NCBI RefSeq assembly: GCF_008831285.2
Contig: NC_045139.1
Location: forward strand, 34,011,706 to 34,075,705
From: Nymphaea colorata
Taxonomy: Eukaryota > Streptophyta > Magnoliopsida > Nymphaeales > Nymphaeaceae
Direction of reading: 5' to 3'
Length of the DNA: 64,000 nucleotides
The notes below the pieces were generated by a model. That model saw nothing but the letters and a program-made list of their open reading frames with translations, did not search any database and had not been told where the DNA came from. Position numbers and translations under genes: made by a program. Shown piece by piece: positions 35,989-48,291 of the stretch (positions within the stretch are counted from its first letter, which is position 1; each line of letters starts with the position of its first letter).

Positions 35989-36676
35989 CTCAATATCGAG
36001 TTTAAATGAGTCAAGCTCGTGTAACTAGACTCATTTGGAACTCAACTTTTAACTTGAACTCGAGCTCGTTTATTAAACGGGTCGAGCTCGAGGTGAACCG
36101 GACTCGATGTACATCGCGAATAAAAAGTGTAAATTAAGAGGTTAGTACGTAATAACAAATGGAGATGCCAACACTGAAAACGGGGAAAAAAAAAACACTG
36201 GTCATTTCACGGGGAAAAAGACGCAAAAATGATTAAGTTTAACGTTTAAGCAGCAAAGGAAGCATTCAGTGCAAAAACCACTGAAGAGACTGAACCTAAT
36301 TGGTGACAGAAAACACAAAAGGAAGACCAACAGTTTCATGCAAAAACCGACAGGAAGTCGATGAGTTCAAATCAGAGGAACCGAAACAGAAGAAAGGCTT
36401 TTCAAAGAACAAAAAGCTTCAACTTCAGCTTTAGATTTCTTAATTTCAAGTTTTACATCCCGCAGCTTTTGGGGAGAACAATTCTCTTTCCGGTTCATCG
36501 CTCAAAAACAGCAATGGCAGATTTGACTTTTCTTATTTTCGAGTTATATTCTTGACCTTTTTGAGGTACTCGGTTTGGAGCTCGAACATATTACCGCCAG
36601 ATCGGTGGGTTCGCGAACTGTGGGGGTTTAAGGAGGTTAAACCCTACCCTATCTCTCTCTCTCTCTCGCCTTAACA
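34816..36676. other. Intergenic region between TPI and the FAM136A-like gene
   Basis: Contains the TPI 3' UTR, a tandem duplication with TA microsatellites (35805-35982) and a GAGCTCG-rich patch at about 36000-36110 of the sort found in plant MITE ends. A CT run at about 36650-36668 lies just before the next start codon. No gene was recognised. Confidence 0.6.
35805..35982. repeat. Tandem duplication, each unit ending in a (TA)n run
   Basis: The phrase cttgtacaacaagggagccg and what follows occurs at 35805 and again at 35885. Both units end in TTTGATTCACACACATATATA and a TA run; the second run is about 48 bp. The first unit holds an extra gactcatttaaggt segment. Repeat-driven slippage or unequal exchange is the likely cause. 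Confidence 0.85.
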
Positions 36677-39600
36677 ATGAGTTTCCCCGGAGAGGAGAGG
36701 ATGGTGACGGAGAGAATAAGAAAGAAACTCGATGAGCTCAATGTGGCAGTTCAGAACCAGCTCTCCGGAGTACAGGATCACGTCAATTTCACACTTCAGG
36801 TTTCCTTCGACCCTCTTTCTCTATTGTCGTTCCGTTTGCCGTTATTGAGCTCTCCTCCTTGTTGCTCCCAAACGCTGTATTTCGAGTATTCTCTTTTTCC
36901 CGTTTTTGTTCTTAACAGGCCGTGTTTTCTCATGTATCCGGCGTCTGGCTGTTTCTATGTGGACATGGGTTTTCCCCTCCATTTCTTATTAGCAGCTTTC
37001 GGCAATTTGCTGATTGGGGCGTTAGTTATATGTGTATTTTGACTGGGTTTTGGTTTGAGCACTTCTGTTGGTTTCACCTTGATTTGCTCTCTGATTTCTT
37101 GAACTCAAACTGCAGTTGTTCTTCTTCCTGATACTATATTTTGGTATTCATTTTTTTCTGAATTCTCTACGCCGTTCTGTTTCCTTGATTCCTCTAATTC
37201 AGTTGTTACGTACATGGAAGCTCCGAGTCTCTCCTGCTTGAACACTAAGTAGATTTTGTCTCTTATGGTAATTTCAGCAAGCATACTTCAAATGCGCACA
37301 CGAATGCTTTGATAGAAGGAAGAGGCAAGAACAAATAAATAACTGTGTGGAGAACTGTAGCGTTCCTGTTTTTAAGGCGAACGGCTTGGTCGAGAGTGAG
37401 ATGGCCAATTTTCAGGTAAAAATAATTTTATTTTACATGTCAACATCTAATAAGGTATCAATTTACTTCTATCATTACTTTACAATATTTTTTTTTTCTG
37501 GTTTTCATTGATAATTTTAGTTGCGCAGTAAGCAACCCCTGTTGAATACATAGTTGGGTACAATTGTTCCTTGAGATCTTCAAAAACTATTTCCGGAAGC
37601 ACGATCAGTTATAGCTGGTGCTTGGTTGTCTTGATGAATCTTGATGAAGAAAACCCTATCTTTTTTATAGAATCCTCAGTAGCTGTACCATACAGTGCAA
37701 TACATATAGAGAACGTGATTACCAATTTAGCAGGGAGGGTGAAGAAAGCATCAAGTGTCTAAAAAACTTTTTGGTCTCTGTAAAGTCATAGATGCACTTC
37801 AGGACTGAAATGATTCTCGAGCTTGGCAATCTCAAACGCCTTGCAATCTTGACAGACGAAATGCTCAAGGAGCTGATAGAAGAGGGCGTGCAGTAAAGAG
37901 ACTGTTGGTTGGGGCTGTTAGGATCTTTTATTATCTTTCATTTTTTCCTTTCTGCTATTGGCTGAGAGGTGATTATGAAATGACCACTCTTCTAGCTGTC
38001 AGGCTATTCTCAACATCTTGGGGAAGTTTGCCTTGTTGTTTATTAAGGGCGTTTTGGTCCTTAGTTGTAATGCACGTTCTGCTGGAAGTTGATTTTCATA
38101 TATGCAATTTCTTTGGAGAATTTCCTCCATTTATTTTCTTACACTGCGATGAGCTTAGCTCAAAGGCTGATATTGTGTTCAATGAGCTATCCACAAGTAA
38201 AGACAAACATCTAGAGAACTCACAGCCACATAAATACTTTTTGATAAAATGTAATTAGGTACCTTCTTTATTCCTTTCCTCCTAATGAAGTACACTGGCT
38301 GTAAGGGCTTCAGTTGAAATGCAAATCTAAGTTGTGCAAGGTAACCGCGTAACCGCATGATTTTAAGCACTGAGATGATGTCTGGTCAAAGTGCTTTGCT
38401 CAAGCCTTGGATTTTTAATACATGTGTTTGAAAAAAACCACTTCTTATGTCACCTTGTATTTTTTGTGTTTTTGTGGGGGTTGTATGGATTAGGTGCACT
38501 GAGATGTATTTTTTAGCCAAAATAAATCTAATCGATGCAAAAAAATGTTGTGGAATTTGCATACCATTTATCTTCTTAATTTGTTTTGAGTATTAATTGA
38601 TTAATTGGTGAGCTTTGGTTCGTGTTGGAAGGTAGTATGTTCTCTTCAAGGCATGCAGATACCTTACAATATTAACCCATAAATATTATGATATTATCAT
38701 GAAAATTTGATTTATATGATCTTAAAGAAGTAGCCTTTTCCTTTTTTTCCTATTTTCTTTCATTTTCTGCAAGTTTTAATTGCTGAGATTTTCCCGATAT
38801 TTATTATAAGTTATAACCCTAGTAGTATCATGAAATTCTGCCTTAACAAAATATAAGGTGAGATCAGTATCTATGGCTATTGTTATCATGGATAAACTGA
38901 GTTTATGTGTATTTAGACAGGATTGCTTTATACTTGTGAATAGAGATCAAATTAGGACCTTGATGTGGATGAAGCCCAAAAAATTGATTTGATTCTGAGA
39001 ATAGAGTTCATTAATGATCTATGTAATAAGGGGGATTTAAAATGCCGTTAGCTTGTACTGGATAATATGGCCATCACAAGTCACATTGTGCCAACAACAT
39101 TTTGATTGGATTTCTCTGTCCAGAAATGGGAAAATTGGTATATTCCAGACTACGTAAGTCAGGGACAAAACATAGACCTCTTAAATTCTTGTGAGAAAAT
39201 ATTTTAAACAACATAGTAACATTCTAATGTGTTTATAAATAATAATTCAGCATAGAATATGTCTTGGTTCATGTTGTTTTTAAGGAAATCATTGATTTCC
39301 ATTCTATTAAAAATTTGAAGTCACAAGAGCAGTTCATTTTTTATTGCCATAGAACCATGTCAAACTCAAAAAATGACAGTGTACCATGTCAAACTCAAAA
39401 AAAGACGGTGTATGATGGTTGGATTATATCTATATGGTTGGATTGTACAAAAGATATTTCAATAATCAAGTTTGAGATGTCTGGTTTTGTACCTGACCTA
39501 GTGGTCTGGGATCTACGAATTACTCCTAGAAATGAAAAAAGAAGAATGGGATCTCATTATTTTATTAGGAAGACAAGGTGGTCAGACTTACTCCCTGACC

Positions 39601-39894
39601 TCTCTGCAGTTATTTTTTTTCTTAATTAAGCGTGTGTTGTGTTTATCTGTGTATTGAATAACCTGTCTTGCTCTATCGTTAAAACCTTTTTCATGGTCTT
39701 CTTGTCAACAGGAGCGTCTGAGTCGATCTATGATGGTTTGTCAAGACCATTTCGAAGCATCCAAACTTCAAGGGCATAAAAATGGAGACTTCAGTGGATT
39801 AGAGTCATGCGTGGATAAAGCAATTGAAGATAACATTTCTTTTTTGCCACACATTGTCGATAAATTAAGTTCTGCTCTCTCCATCGATAAATGA
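36677..39894 (+). CDS. FAM136A-like (DUF842) twin-CX3C protein
   Basis: Three exons, 36677-36799, 37278-37415 and 39712-39894, join in phase to 147 residues, the usual length of the family. The ATG at 36677 starts MSFPGEERMV, followed by a helical stretch. The hallmark is a pair of CX3C motifs: C47-A-H-E-C51 and C64-V-E-N-C68, spaced as in coiled-coil-helix proteins. A later CQDHFEA segment and a final Cys near LESC complete the family pattern. FAM136A in animals is a small mitochondrial protein, and twin CX3C proteins are typically oxidised by the MIA40 relay on import into the intermembrane space. There is no cleavable presequence, consistent with that route. The biochemical role in plants is unknown. 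Intron 2 is 2.3 kb and contains a short tandem duplication at 39354-39413. Confidence 0.9.
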
Positions 39895-42800
39895 TTAGAG
39901 CAATTCAGATCTACTGTGGCCTTAAATAGTTATATTTACAAGATCTTTCTGTGGTGAATATTGATATATGTAGTGGATATTATTAGCTTTGTTGATGTGA
40001 TCTTTGAACAGTCTGAACCAACCTATCCAGATATGATGCTGTGGTTTCCATAGTTCACCGGTATATGGAAGATGTTTTCTGTTTCAATTTCATGGAGCTG
40101 ATGTATCAGCTTAGTCGTTGGTCCTTGGTGATTGCACCTCTACTGCAAGAAACCAGAAGAAGTGGCTTAGAAGAATAACGGGCTATGGGGTTACCTGATA
40201 TTTTTCTAGTTTTTTTTCTTTTTAAGCGTATCAATGGCTATACTTGGTGTTCCTGTATGGGTTTATGGCACAGGGAAATCGAGTTTGTGTCGATGTCGTG
40301 GCTTTGTTCCTAATTTATGATTTGTTGGTTAAACTTTCATTTGTTATAGAAGCCTGGATATTCCATGCTTGGAATCTGCAGTGTCGCTATGGACGATATT
40401 GTAACAATGCTCAGGTTTATCAGAGCATAGGCTACTCAACTAATTAGTATTTGCTAAGTTGATTCTGCTCTGTTTTAGTCTGGCTTCAAAATGCTTTTTT
40501 TCAGAAACATGGTGATCCATTCGTGTCTAAGCCGACTCCTCTTGGACGTGCGGCTTGGCTTTTCACATCCAGGCTTGGACACAGATATCAAGCACTGATT
40601 AATGAAATCTGAACCCTCTCATGCTTTTGAGGTGGATCTGTGTCAGAAAGAGCTTACTTAAGTCCAGATGCTTCTGTCCTCCCTCTTCTACACTGTTGAC
40701 AGACAACCAAGTTATAAGCGTCATGTTCAGCAGGTTTCCATGGCAAGCAAACTGATTCAACTCCGGCTGTGTGACGAGAGATATTGGAAGCAGCAGTCTG
40801 AGGTTTGCCGGCTGAACTTGGGTGAATGCTAAAACTCGTTTCTTCCATTAAACGGTTTCAGAGTTTCCACCTTAATACCATTAGCACTTTGGTGGTTGAT
40901 GGGATCCCGTATCAAGGAAAGCATATTCTTGTGGCTGGAGAGTTATATCAGCTGCACTATCTCAGACTCTAAGGCACAATAATCTCCCGATTTCATAAGG
41001 AGAAAAAGACTGCGGAAGTCCGCAAGGAATGTTAATTTTTTTAATATGGCAGGAGCAACAAATCAAATAAGATGTTACATAGTAGTCTATTATCCTGTAA
41101 AAAAGTGACTTTGAAAACGAGGACAACATCTGAAAATATAGGATGGCTTTGAAAGCAAGGGAAAGAAAAAAAGGAGAGACCTTTGAATTACTAAGATTTG
41201 AAACCATGTTAAAGATGGTTACAGGAACTGTGTTATGATTTAAAGTAATCGTTAATACTAAGAACTGAAACACTTCCATATAGTCGCTTCCCCTCTCCAA
41301 ACCAAGGCCACATCCCAGACTAAAATCTATTAGTTTTCTAGAAAAAATTTTCATTCATCCCCTATGCTTTGTAACATAATCACAAATATCATTTTTGCAT
41401 TTTAAATGGTGATGTTTTTCTCAGGTATAATAGGATGAGCTTGAAAAAATAAGACAAATATAATAAATTTGAAACTAATTAAAAACCGTTAAAAATTATA
41501 AAAAATAAAATAAATGAGAACACTCTTGTCTAGTGCTAGGCTGAAAGTGAAGCTTCGGGCAATAGGTTGATACGTTCCATCTCTGGTTAAGAAACTTGGC
41601 TTTGGAACAAATTGCATGAATTGGCAACGAGAAGAAAAGAGGCATCTCTTGTACAGAACAAATGCATGTTTTTACAGGTGTTTGCAACATTCAATTAACC
41701 AATGTTAAAAAACCTGGGTTATTCATGTGTAGCATTGGATAACTGTGCCACTTAACTCACGGGACTTTTCATTAGGCAATTTTATGTTTTTTCTATATTT
41801 TCAGAATATTTGTTGTAAATGATGATAAGATGAAATCAACCAAATTCTGTACATTTATATTGTAAGTACAAACCTTACTGTTTTGTTAAATTCACGCACA
41901 TATTATGTAATATTGATTATTAAAAATCCCACACCTTTCCTTCTAACAATGTTAAAACATCAAACCGAAACCCGTACTATACTTGCTTCCATATATATTG
42001 CATTTCAGTTGTTCTTTATACGACTTTACAGTAAAGCAAAAGCTTCTTAATGCAATGAAGAGGATTAACACCTGCACCAACATCACATTTCTGAAGCGTC
42101 CATTCGTGGATTGAAGATCCTTTTCTGCTGCAACGAGGATTCATACTGGAGAAGCTTCACTAACTCTGTTCTTCTCATTACCATACACTAAGCGACCTCC
42201 GTTTTTCTGTTACTATGGAGGACCTTGTTCATTAAGCATCAAAAAGATAACGAATCACAAACAATAATAAGCAAATTTTCCGTCTGCGCCAACAAAAAGT
42301 GAACTGCATTATGATCGCACAATGAATTAATTAAAAGATGAGAGCGAAGTATATCGAAAGTTTGAACTCCTTGAACTGCTAGGCAAAATACGTGTAACAA
42401 AAAACAATAAACTAAATAATTCGCACAGAAGATGATCTAAATATGTAGAGATTAAAGTCGGTATTAAAAATGTGAACATGCCAATCATGTTGTTTTTCTT
42501 TTACATGTTCTTAACAGTTGACACTTGGAAGAAGGACTTTACTTATAAGACGAGGGACACTCTGGAGGCACAAACATTTTATCTTTAATCAATGTTCTAT
42601 TGCATTTTTTGGGACTTTAGAAGACAGCATTTGGGCTGAGAGACTTTGTCAATGCCCACAAGAGTCGAGAACCAGCAATTGACCTTGTACCAGCTATTGG
42701 ACCAACCATTATTTAAAGAAATTTAAACTCAATTACTAAGCAATTTTGTAACCAAATTCACATTCAAGCCCATTATCAACTAAAATCTGATAAAAATTTG

Positions 42801-43158
42801 ACTCGATATGCTAGTCAAATCCAAATTCAACTTTAAAAACCAAATGACCTAAACTCTGATTACTTGAATTACCCTGAACCGTTTTAATTCCTACGCAGTG
42901 ATGTTGCTCAAAGCTTCTAAGATTGGAAAGCGAAAACATTTATTGAGATATCCGGAAAAAGTCGACTCAAACAGAAAACACAAAAAGAAATAAGCAGGAT
43001 CTCAACATTTTTGTCAACTTCATTGCCTTATGGAGGTCCTCTAACAGTGTACCTGGGGCCAATCGTTCGGCACCTTCTCCACCCGAGCTGGCCAAAGGAG
43101 CTTATCCACAGGGGAGGGAGCGTGAATTGAGAGCTGTCAGTGGTTGCTGCCTCTGCCG
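39895..43158. other. Intergenic region, FAM136A-like 3' side to the rhodanese-like gene
   Basis: About 3.2 kb without a recognised gene. A short block at 41380-41480 is related to the repeat at 31560. About 40503-40612 has an acceptor-like tract followed by a short open frame, but I could not assign it. The rest is AT-rich unique-looking sequence with the upstream region of the next gene. Confidence 0.55.
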
Positions 43159-45560
43159 ATGGTGACGATGGAGGAAGTCCTCCTTGCTTCTCGATGTTCT
43201 CCTCTCTCCTGCAGCAGCCCTTATGCACACAAGCGCTTGTCAAAGTTTCAGACCATTCCATCCCACCCTCCCCGAACCTCTTACCCTTCCTCTCTTGTCA
43301 AATTCTCTTCTTATTCTTCGTCTTCTTCCTCTCTATTGACTACCCTTCTATCCCTCAGACCCAATATTAGCTCTGTGATCAGCAATTCTGTCCAGTTGAA
43401 ACGTTCATTTGCTCGCGACGTTAACCTCCTTTGCCCCACAATCTTATCCTCCTCCTTCTCTCCTTCTTGTTCCTCCAATGTCACCGCTGCCCGTTTGAGG
43501 ACGTCCACCGTCTCCGGAGGTACGCTCCACCACCTTGTAGCCGGCCTCTCTAGCGTACTGCTTCTGGTGTTTGCGACCCCACCATTGTGTTCTTCCGCAC
43601 TCGCTGCCGATGCCGCAGCTATCAACGAGTCGTCTTCGAAGATCTCCCTCGAGAGCGCGCTCGTCTCCATCGATGACTTCTTCAACCGCTATCCGTACTT
43701 CGTTGCCAGCGTGACGTTCATATGGTTGGTTGTCATCCCGCTGACTCAAGAGTACTTGAGGAAGTTCAAATACGTCTCCGCCATCGACGGTTTCCGGAAG
43801 CTCCGGGACGACCCGAGTTCGCACTTGCTTGATATCAGAAAGAGGAAGAGCGTGGAAGCGGTGGGGTCTATCGACCTGAAATCATTGAAGAAGACGACTG
43901 CTCTGGTGGAGTACTCGGAGGCAGACGAAGCAGGGTTCGTCAAGAAGGTCCTGCAAGAGTTTGGGGACCCTTCAAATACCACATTATATATCACCGATAG
44001 GTAAGGTTTATGTTATGCTGATGAATTCATCTGTTTCTCTTTCTTTAGCAAAATGTTTGCCTTTGTTTGGTTCACTAATGCTGATGGAAGCATATTGTTT
44101 AAGAAATTTCTTCCTTTTCCCCAACGACTTGAACGTACTATGTAAACTTTGCATGCTAATGAGAGATAGAGAGCTTTGATGTCGTCTGGAAAAGGAGAAA
44201 AGCGCACACGCCTGTGCAACAGTTCTTTCCTTTTTTTTTCCCTTAAGCCAATGAATTGACTGGCTTGTGACATGATGGTTAGTCTTCATATGTTCTTTGT
44301 TAGTTTATACATTTTTAGTCTTCGAAATACTTTAAACGATGCTTGATGGTCAAGTGGAAGCGTTTAGCGTGGTTGCCTGAAAAATGATATAGACCAGTCC
44401 AGAATGAAATTTTAGACCTTGGCGGTCCTGAACTGACTTGGATGACTGCCTTTCATGATTTAAATGTATAAAAAGAATGTGTCATTTCCAAATTGACTTG
44501 GCCAGCCGAGCTGGATGCCTATGGGGAAATACTAAATTACCTATGTGGAAAATAAATCTGTTCTCTGCAATTTTATTAGGTCTTTTGTTCAGCCAAGTTT
44601 GTGAGAATCTCCAAATTGACTTGGCCAGCCGAGCTGGTGGGCTGATAAGAAATACTGAATTCCGTAGCGAAATTCTACCAAATTCTTGTGCTTCTTAGAA
44701 GTTGGCCAGCTTAGTTTTGGTGCCTGTGTAAGAGAGAGAGAGAGAGAGAATAGGCTGTGGTTTATACCTTACACGGGAGAGAGCATGTTAAGTAATTTAT
44801 TATGCAACGTGGCAAATAGTTTCTGTTTAAGTGGTTCCACATTTTTGTTTGCTTAGCAGCCTTTTCTGCTGTGTGAGGTAGCTTGGACGGCAATTCCTTA
44901 AGAGTGGCTCAGCTTTTGCACGAGAAAGGTGGCTTTAAAGCAGCATATGCAATTAAGGGTGGAATTCAAGGCAAGGAAGGGTGGCAGGTAAGTTAGTTTA
45001 GTTTTTTGTAATCATATCTGGAATTCCCTCCATAGGCCAGATGCACATTTTCTAGACATATCCAAAGCCTAGACACCTTGGCTACTTGTGTAGATCTGGC
45101 ATGTGTATAACTCATGAGACAACAGGCTTGTATCTGTTGGTTCTCATGCATTTCTTCCGGTTCTGTGCAAGCTGTTGATCACGAACGTCCCTGTAAATGT
45201 GAAGATCTATAATTTCCTTGTGACTGTTCGCTAAATATCTTTTTTGATATTTAAGGTTCAATTAATCACTTACCTTGCTACTGAGTAGTGGGAGTTCACC
45301 ACTGCCTGTCCTCTTTTCTGTGTTTTTGAAATCAGATCACATTGATATTTGAGGTTTTTTTTTTGTTGTTTATTTTACAGGAAATACAAGGAACACTGCT
45401 TCCACCATCTGTTCATGTTTCTCCTAGAAAACGTAAGGGCAAGGGATCTATACTGTTTAACAGAAAAGAAGTTGAAGATATAAAGGTTGGCTCAGGTGTG
45501 GAGTTGGAGAAGAATAGTGAATCAAAAATTCCTTCCACAAAACGTTCTGAATCTGCGTAA
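43159..45560 (+). CDS. STR4A: Rhodanese-like domain protein 4A type, plastid
   Basis: Three exons, 43159-44000, 44882-44987 and 45381-45560, join in phase to 375 residues. The frame resembles Arabidopsis STR4A (At3g25480). The first ~110 residues are Ser/Thr/Pro-rich, as in a plastid transit peptide. A hydrophobic segment at about 126-149 ends SALA-ADA, resembling a thylakoid signal cleavage site. A second membrane segment lies at about 180-196 (ASVTFIWLVVIPL), then the rhodanese fold (SAIDGFRKLRDDP, LLDIRKRKS). The active-site loop reads TDSLDGNSLRVAQ: the position of the catalytic Cys appears to be Ser, so sulfurtransferase activity is unlikely. The Lys/Ser-rich tail is encoded by exon 3. 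An in-frame ATG at 43168 is an alternative start. Function is inferred to be structural or binding. Confidence 0.88.
44488..44637. repeat. Direct repeat in rhodanese-like gene intron 1
   Basis: The 27-bp phrase beginning ccaaattgacttggccagcc occurs at 44488-44514 and 44611-44637, followed in both by related sequence (AAATACTRAATT). This is a local duplication about 123 bp apart. A GA microsatellite follows at about 44731-44750. Confidence 0.8.
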
Positions 45561-48291
45561 ACTAAGGTGACTGATCATCTAAATTGCGAATTTCAGCCAA
45601 TTTGAATTTGAAATGAATGCATAATATATTTGATCACATATTAAATCTAAAAGACTAAAAACACTCGTAAATATGTCACAACCATATGCTTCTACGTGCA
45701 GGATTTATTTATCTATGCCCTGTGTACTTGTAATCTGGTGTTACATAAGCATGTTTCTGTTTCATCACCCTTGATTTACATAGCTGATGCTGGGTATGTT
45801 CAGAACTTCAGATACAAGGTAATATGAAGATTCCTACTTGCCATTAACCTTTGTGGATTTTCACTCCCTGCTTTAATTCTATTAAACAAACATAACAAGT
45901 ACTTCAGGCACATTAGCTTAAAGTCTGTTAGTCAAGGGCTAGGTCACTGTTACGTGGGTGAGTTCTCTTTCCTTATGGGCAATGTTGGGGGTCCATGGGG
46001 TTTTAGAATAAAGGGAAACTGAAACAGCAGAAAGTAAAGGTTTACCTCTAGTTAGCACGTTTGACATACCGAAAAAGCTCAATAAATTTCCCTTGCCATT
46101 GAAAAGCCCCAACAGAACAGGAAAGTTTTGTGGTTCCCTCTAGCTGAGGACCTGCAGAGGTCCATTGAGAACTATCCCCTGTGCTGATGATTGAAGTAGT
46201 TGCTTTTGGTCCTCCATCAATTTGGGAGTATTGACAAGTTAAAATGTGAGATGAGCTGTGAGACGGTTGTGGTTCATCCATGCCGTCTTGGATCTTGTTG
46301 ATTTACAGTCTTTCAATCATATTAAGTTGCTAACTATCTGATGTGATGCAATCTGTGCGAGGAAGAGCTTCTTCTGACTGTTCTAACAAATTTTCTCCAT
46401 GGGATGCAGCCTCGAGTTCACAAGTCATCATTGAGCCCATCTAAGCCACTCGTTTGATGATAGAAGAAATTCCACTCCTCATCCACTTGGTAAATAAAGG
46501 TGTTTGTCCCACCATGAAGTTATGGCCGATGGTAGCTTCTCAAATATTGGTGATCTTCCCACACTGTGCAGCTGTATCAAAAGATTTGCTGTTGGGAACA
46601 CACTTGATGTCCGAAGAGCTGCAATTATTTGCTCTTTTCTGGTCTAAATGCTTCTGACTTGTCCATTTATATATCTTTTTTGACAAGAAATTTATCCTTT
46701 TTTTAGAATAATTGGCTATATTAGCTTAAACTTGTAATGGTTTCCCTTCCATTTGTGGCTGTTTTTCATGAAATTTTGACAAGAACACAATCTCCATTTT
46801 CTTCTTCCACTGGAGGGCAAGTACTGGGTGAAGTTTGTGAGCTTCCAAAGGCATATGTCGTTGTCTGTCGATAAGGACTAAGCAATCTGTTGTGCAATGC
46901 TTGGGCTTTTCTGTAGTAAAGAAGCGGATCTTGGCTTTTCATTTTTCTGTTTTTGCTCGAAGAAGGTGATAGCAAATGACAATAAAAGAACATAGTGATT
47001 AGACAGGTTTGTGATGTAGCAACTGCATAAGCATAAGACGCAGATATGCCTTGATCATGTCATATCCGGAACTGATATTCTAGCGATTCGGTAGTTTGAA
47101 CTTAACATCTTCTATTTTCAAGGTTTTGGAACGAGGACATTGGGTTCTCTGTGTGCGCTTTGTGAGACAAGCAGTTGAATAAAGTTGGCATGGCCAAATT
47201 AGGGATGTCAATATATCTGATTTTGATCAAATATCCAACTGAATTGTTCTGAAAAAATCAGATGTGAAAAAAAAATCCGATTAAAAATTCAGATTGAGTT
47301 TGGATTTACTAAATTACATCCGATCAGATTCAAATGACATTTAGTTTAAAAACATATGTATCTTATATCCAACACCCTTGCATTTTGAAAATCGGCCAAT
47401 TTTTTTGGTTGTGAGAAGGCTAATAGGCTATTGGATTCTAGCATCTTAAAAAGATCACCATGTTGTCATATACCTCCTTAAGCCTACCTTGATCCAGTCA
47501 GCTTTCTAATATCATTTTAAGGAGGACTTTGTTGGTATTGTAGAAATGAGTCCTTTTAGCAGTTGAAAGAGGTCGTTTCTGATAAGAAGGCAAGCGTGAT
47601 TCTCAGAGAAGGAATAATTTTTTGACAGGTATATTTGCATTAGTGGATGAATTCTCGAGTCGATTCATGACTTCCTATTGCAGATCACAATGATGTAGGT
47701 AAATGACATATTGAACTTAACGTAATTTCAGGGAACGAATTACTTTGAATGCCACTTTTGCTACCATTCCTTCCATCGCAGAAAACATTAGAACAATAAT
47801 CAACCGTTCGTGGAGCTTGTATCATTCAAATCTGAATAAGAATCCTTTCTGATGAACCATCACCGGAAGATCATTAGTTTCAATCAGGATTGGTAATCCT
47901 AATTCGCGGCTTTCAGAGTTTCGTATTCATATCCTCCCTCCCCTCGGCGTGAGGCTTGTTCTTCTATAAGCATAGGGGCTTTGAGGTTGCATTCAGCTAG
48001 TTCTTACATCGTCTGGTCTGAATGGCACAAATTCTGATAAGAAAGCCACTACATCCACATGAAATACTGATCATAAGCGACATTAAAAACAACAAATATT
48101 AATGATTTTCGAGTACTTTTTGGTAAAATGTTCTCGTTAGAGCGAGCGAGCGAGAGAGAGAGAGAGAGTGGTTTCAATTATGCAAATATAGTTCATTCCA
48201 CTAGTTGAATGCATAATTATGCGTCACATAAGAGCAGAGGAAAAAATGGCTCCAGAGACACTGCTTTTTTTCATGAAAAAAGGAAGAAAGA
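45561..48291. other. Intergenic region between the rhodanese-like gene and SLP2, with possible gene relic
   Basis: Begins with the rhodanese-like 3' UTR. Between about 46048 and 46993 the - strand carries several open stretches of 60-77 codons broken by few stops (with words such as SSSHILTCQYSQIDGGP and RKAQALHNRLLSPYRQ). This suggests a decayed coding sequence, but I do not recognise the family. About 47205-47390 starts TAGGGATGTCAATATAT, typical of a plant MITE end, with a relative at about 52556. A GA microsatellite lies at 48142-48168, and AT-rich sequence precedes the SLP2 stop. Confidence 0.4.

Noticed and set aside
40503-40612. Possible isolated terminal exon after an acceptor-like tract
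   Set aside because: Open frames are short, two frames are possible, and no family was recognised. The preceding FAM136A-like gene already has a complete C-terminus.
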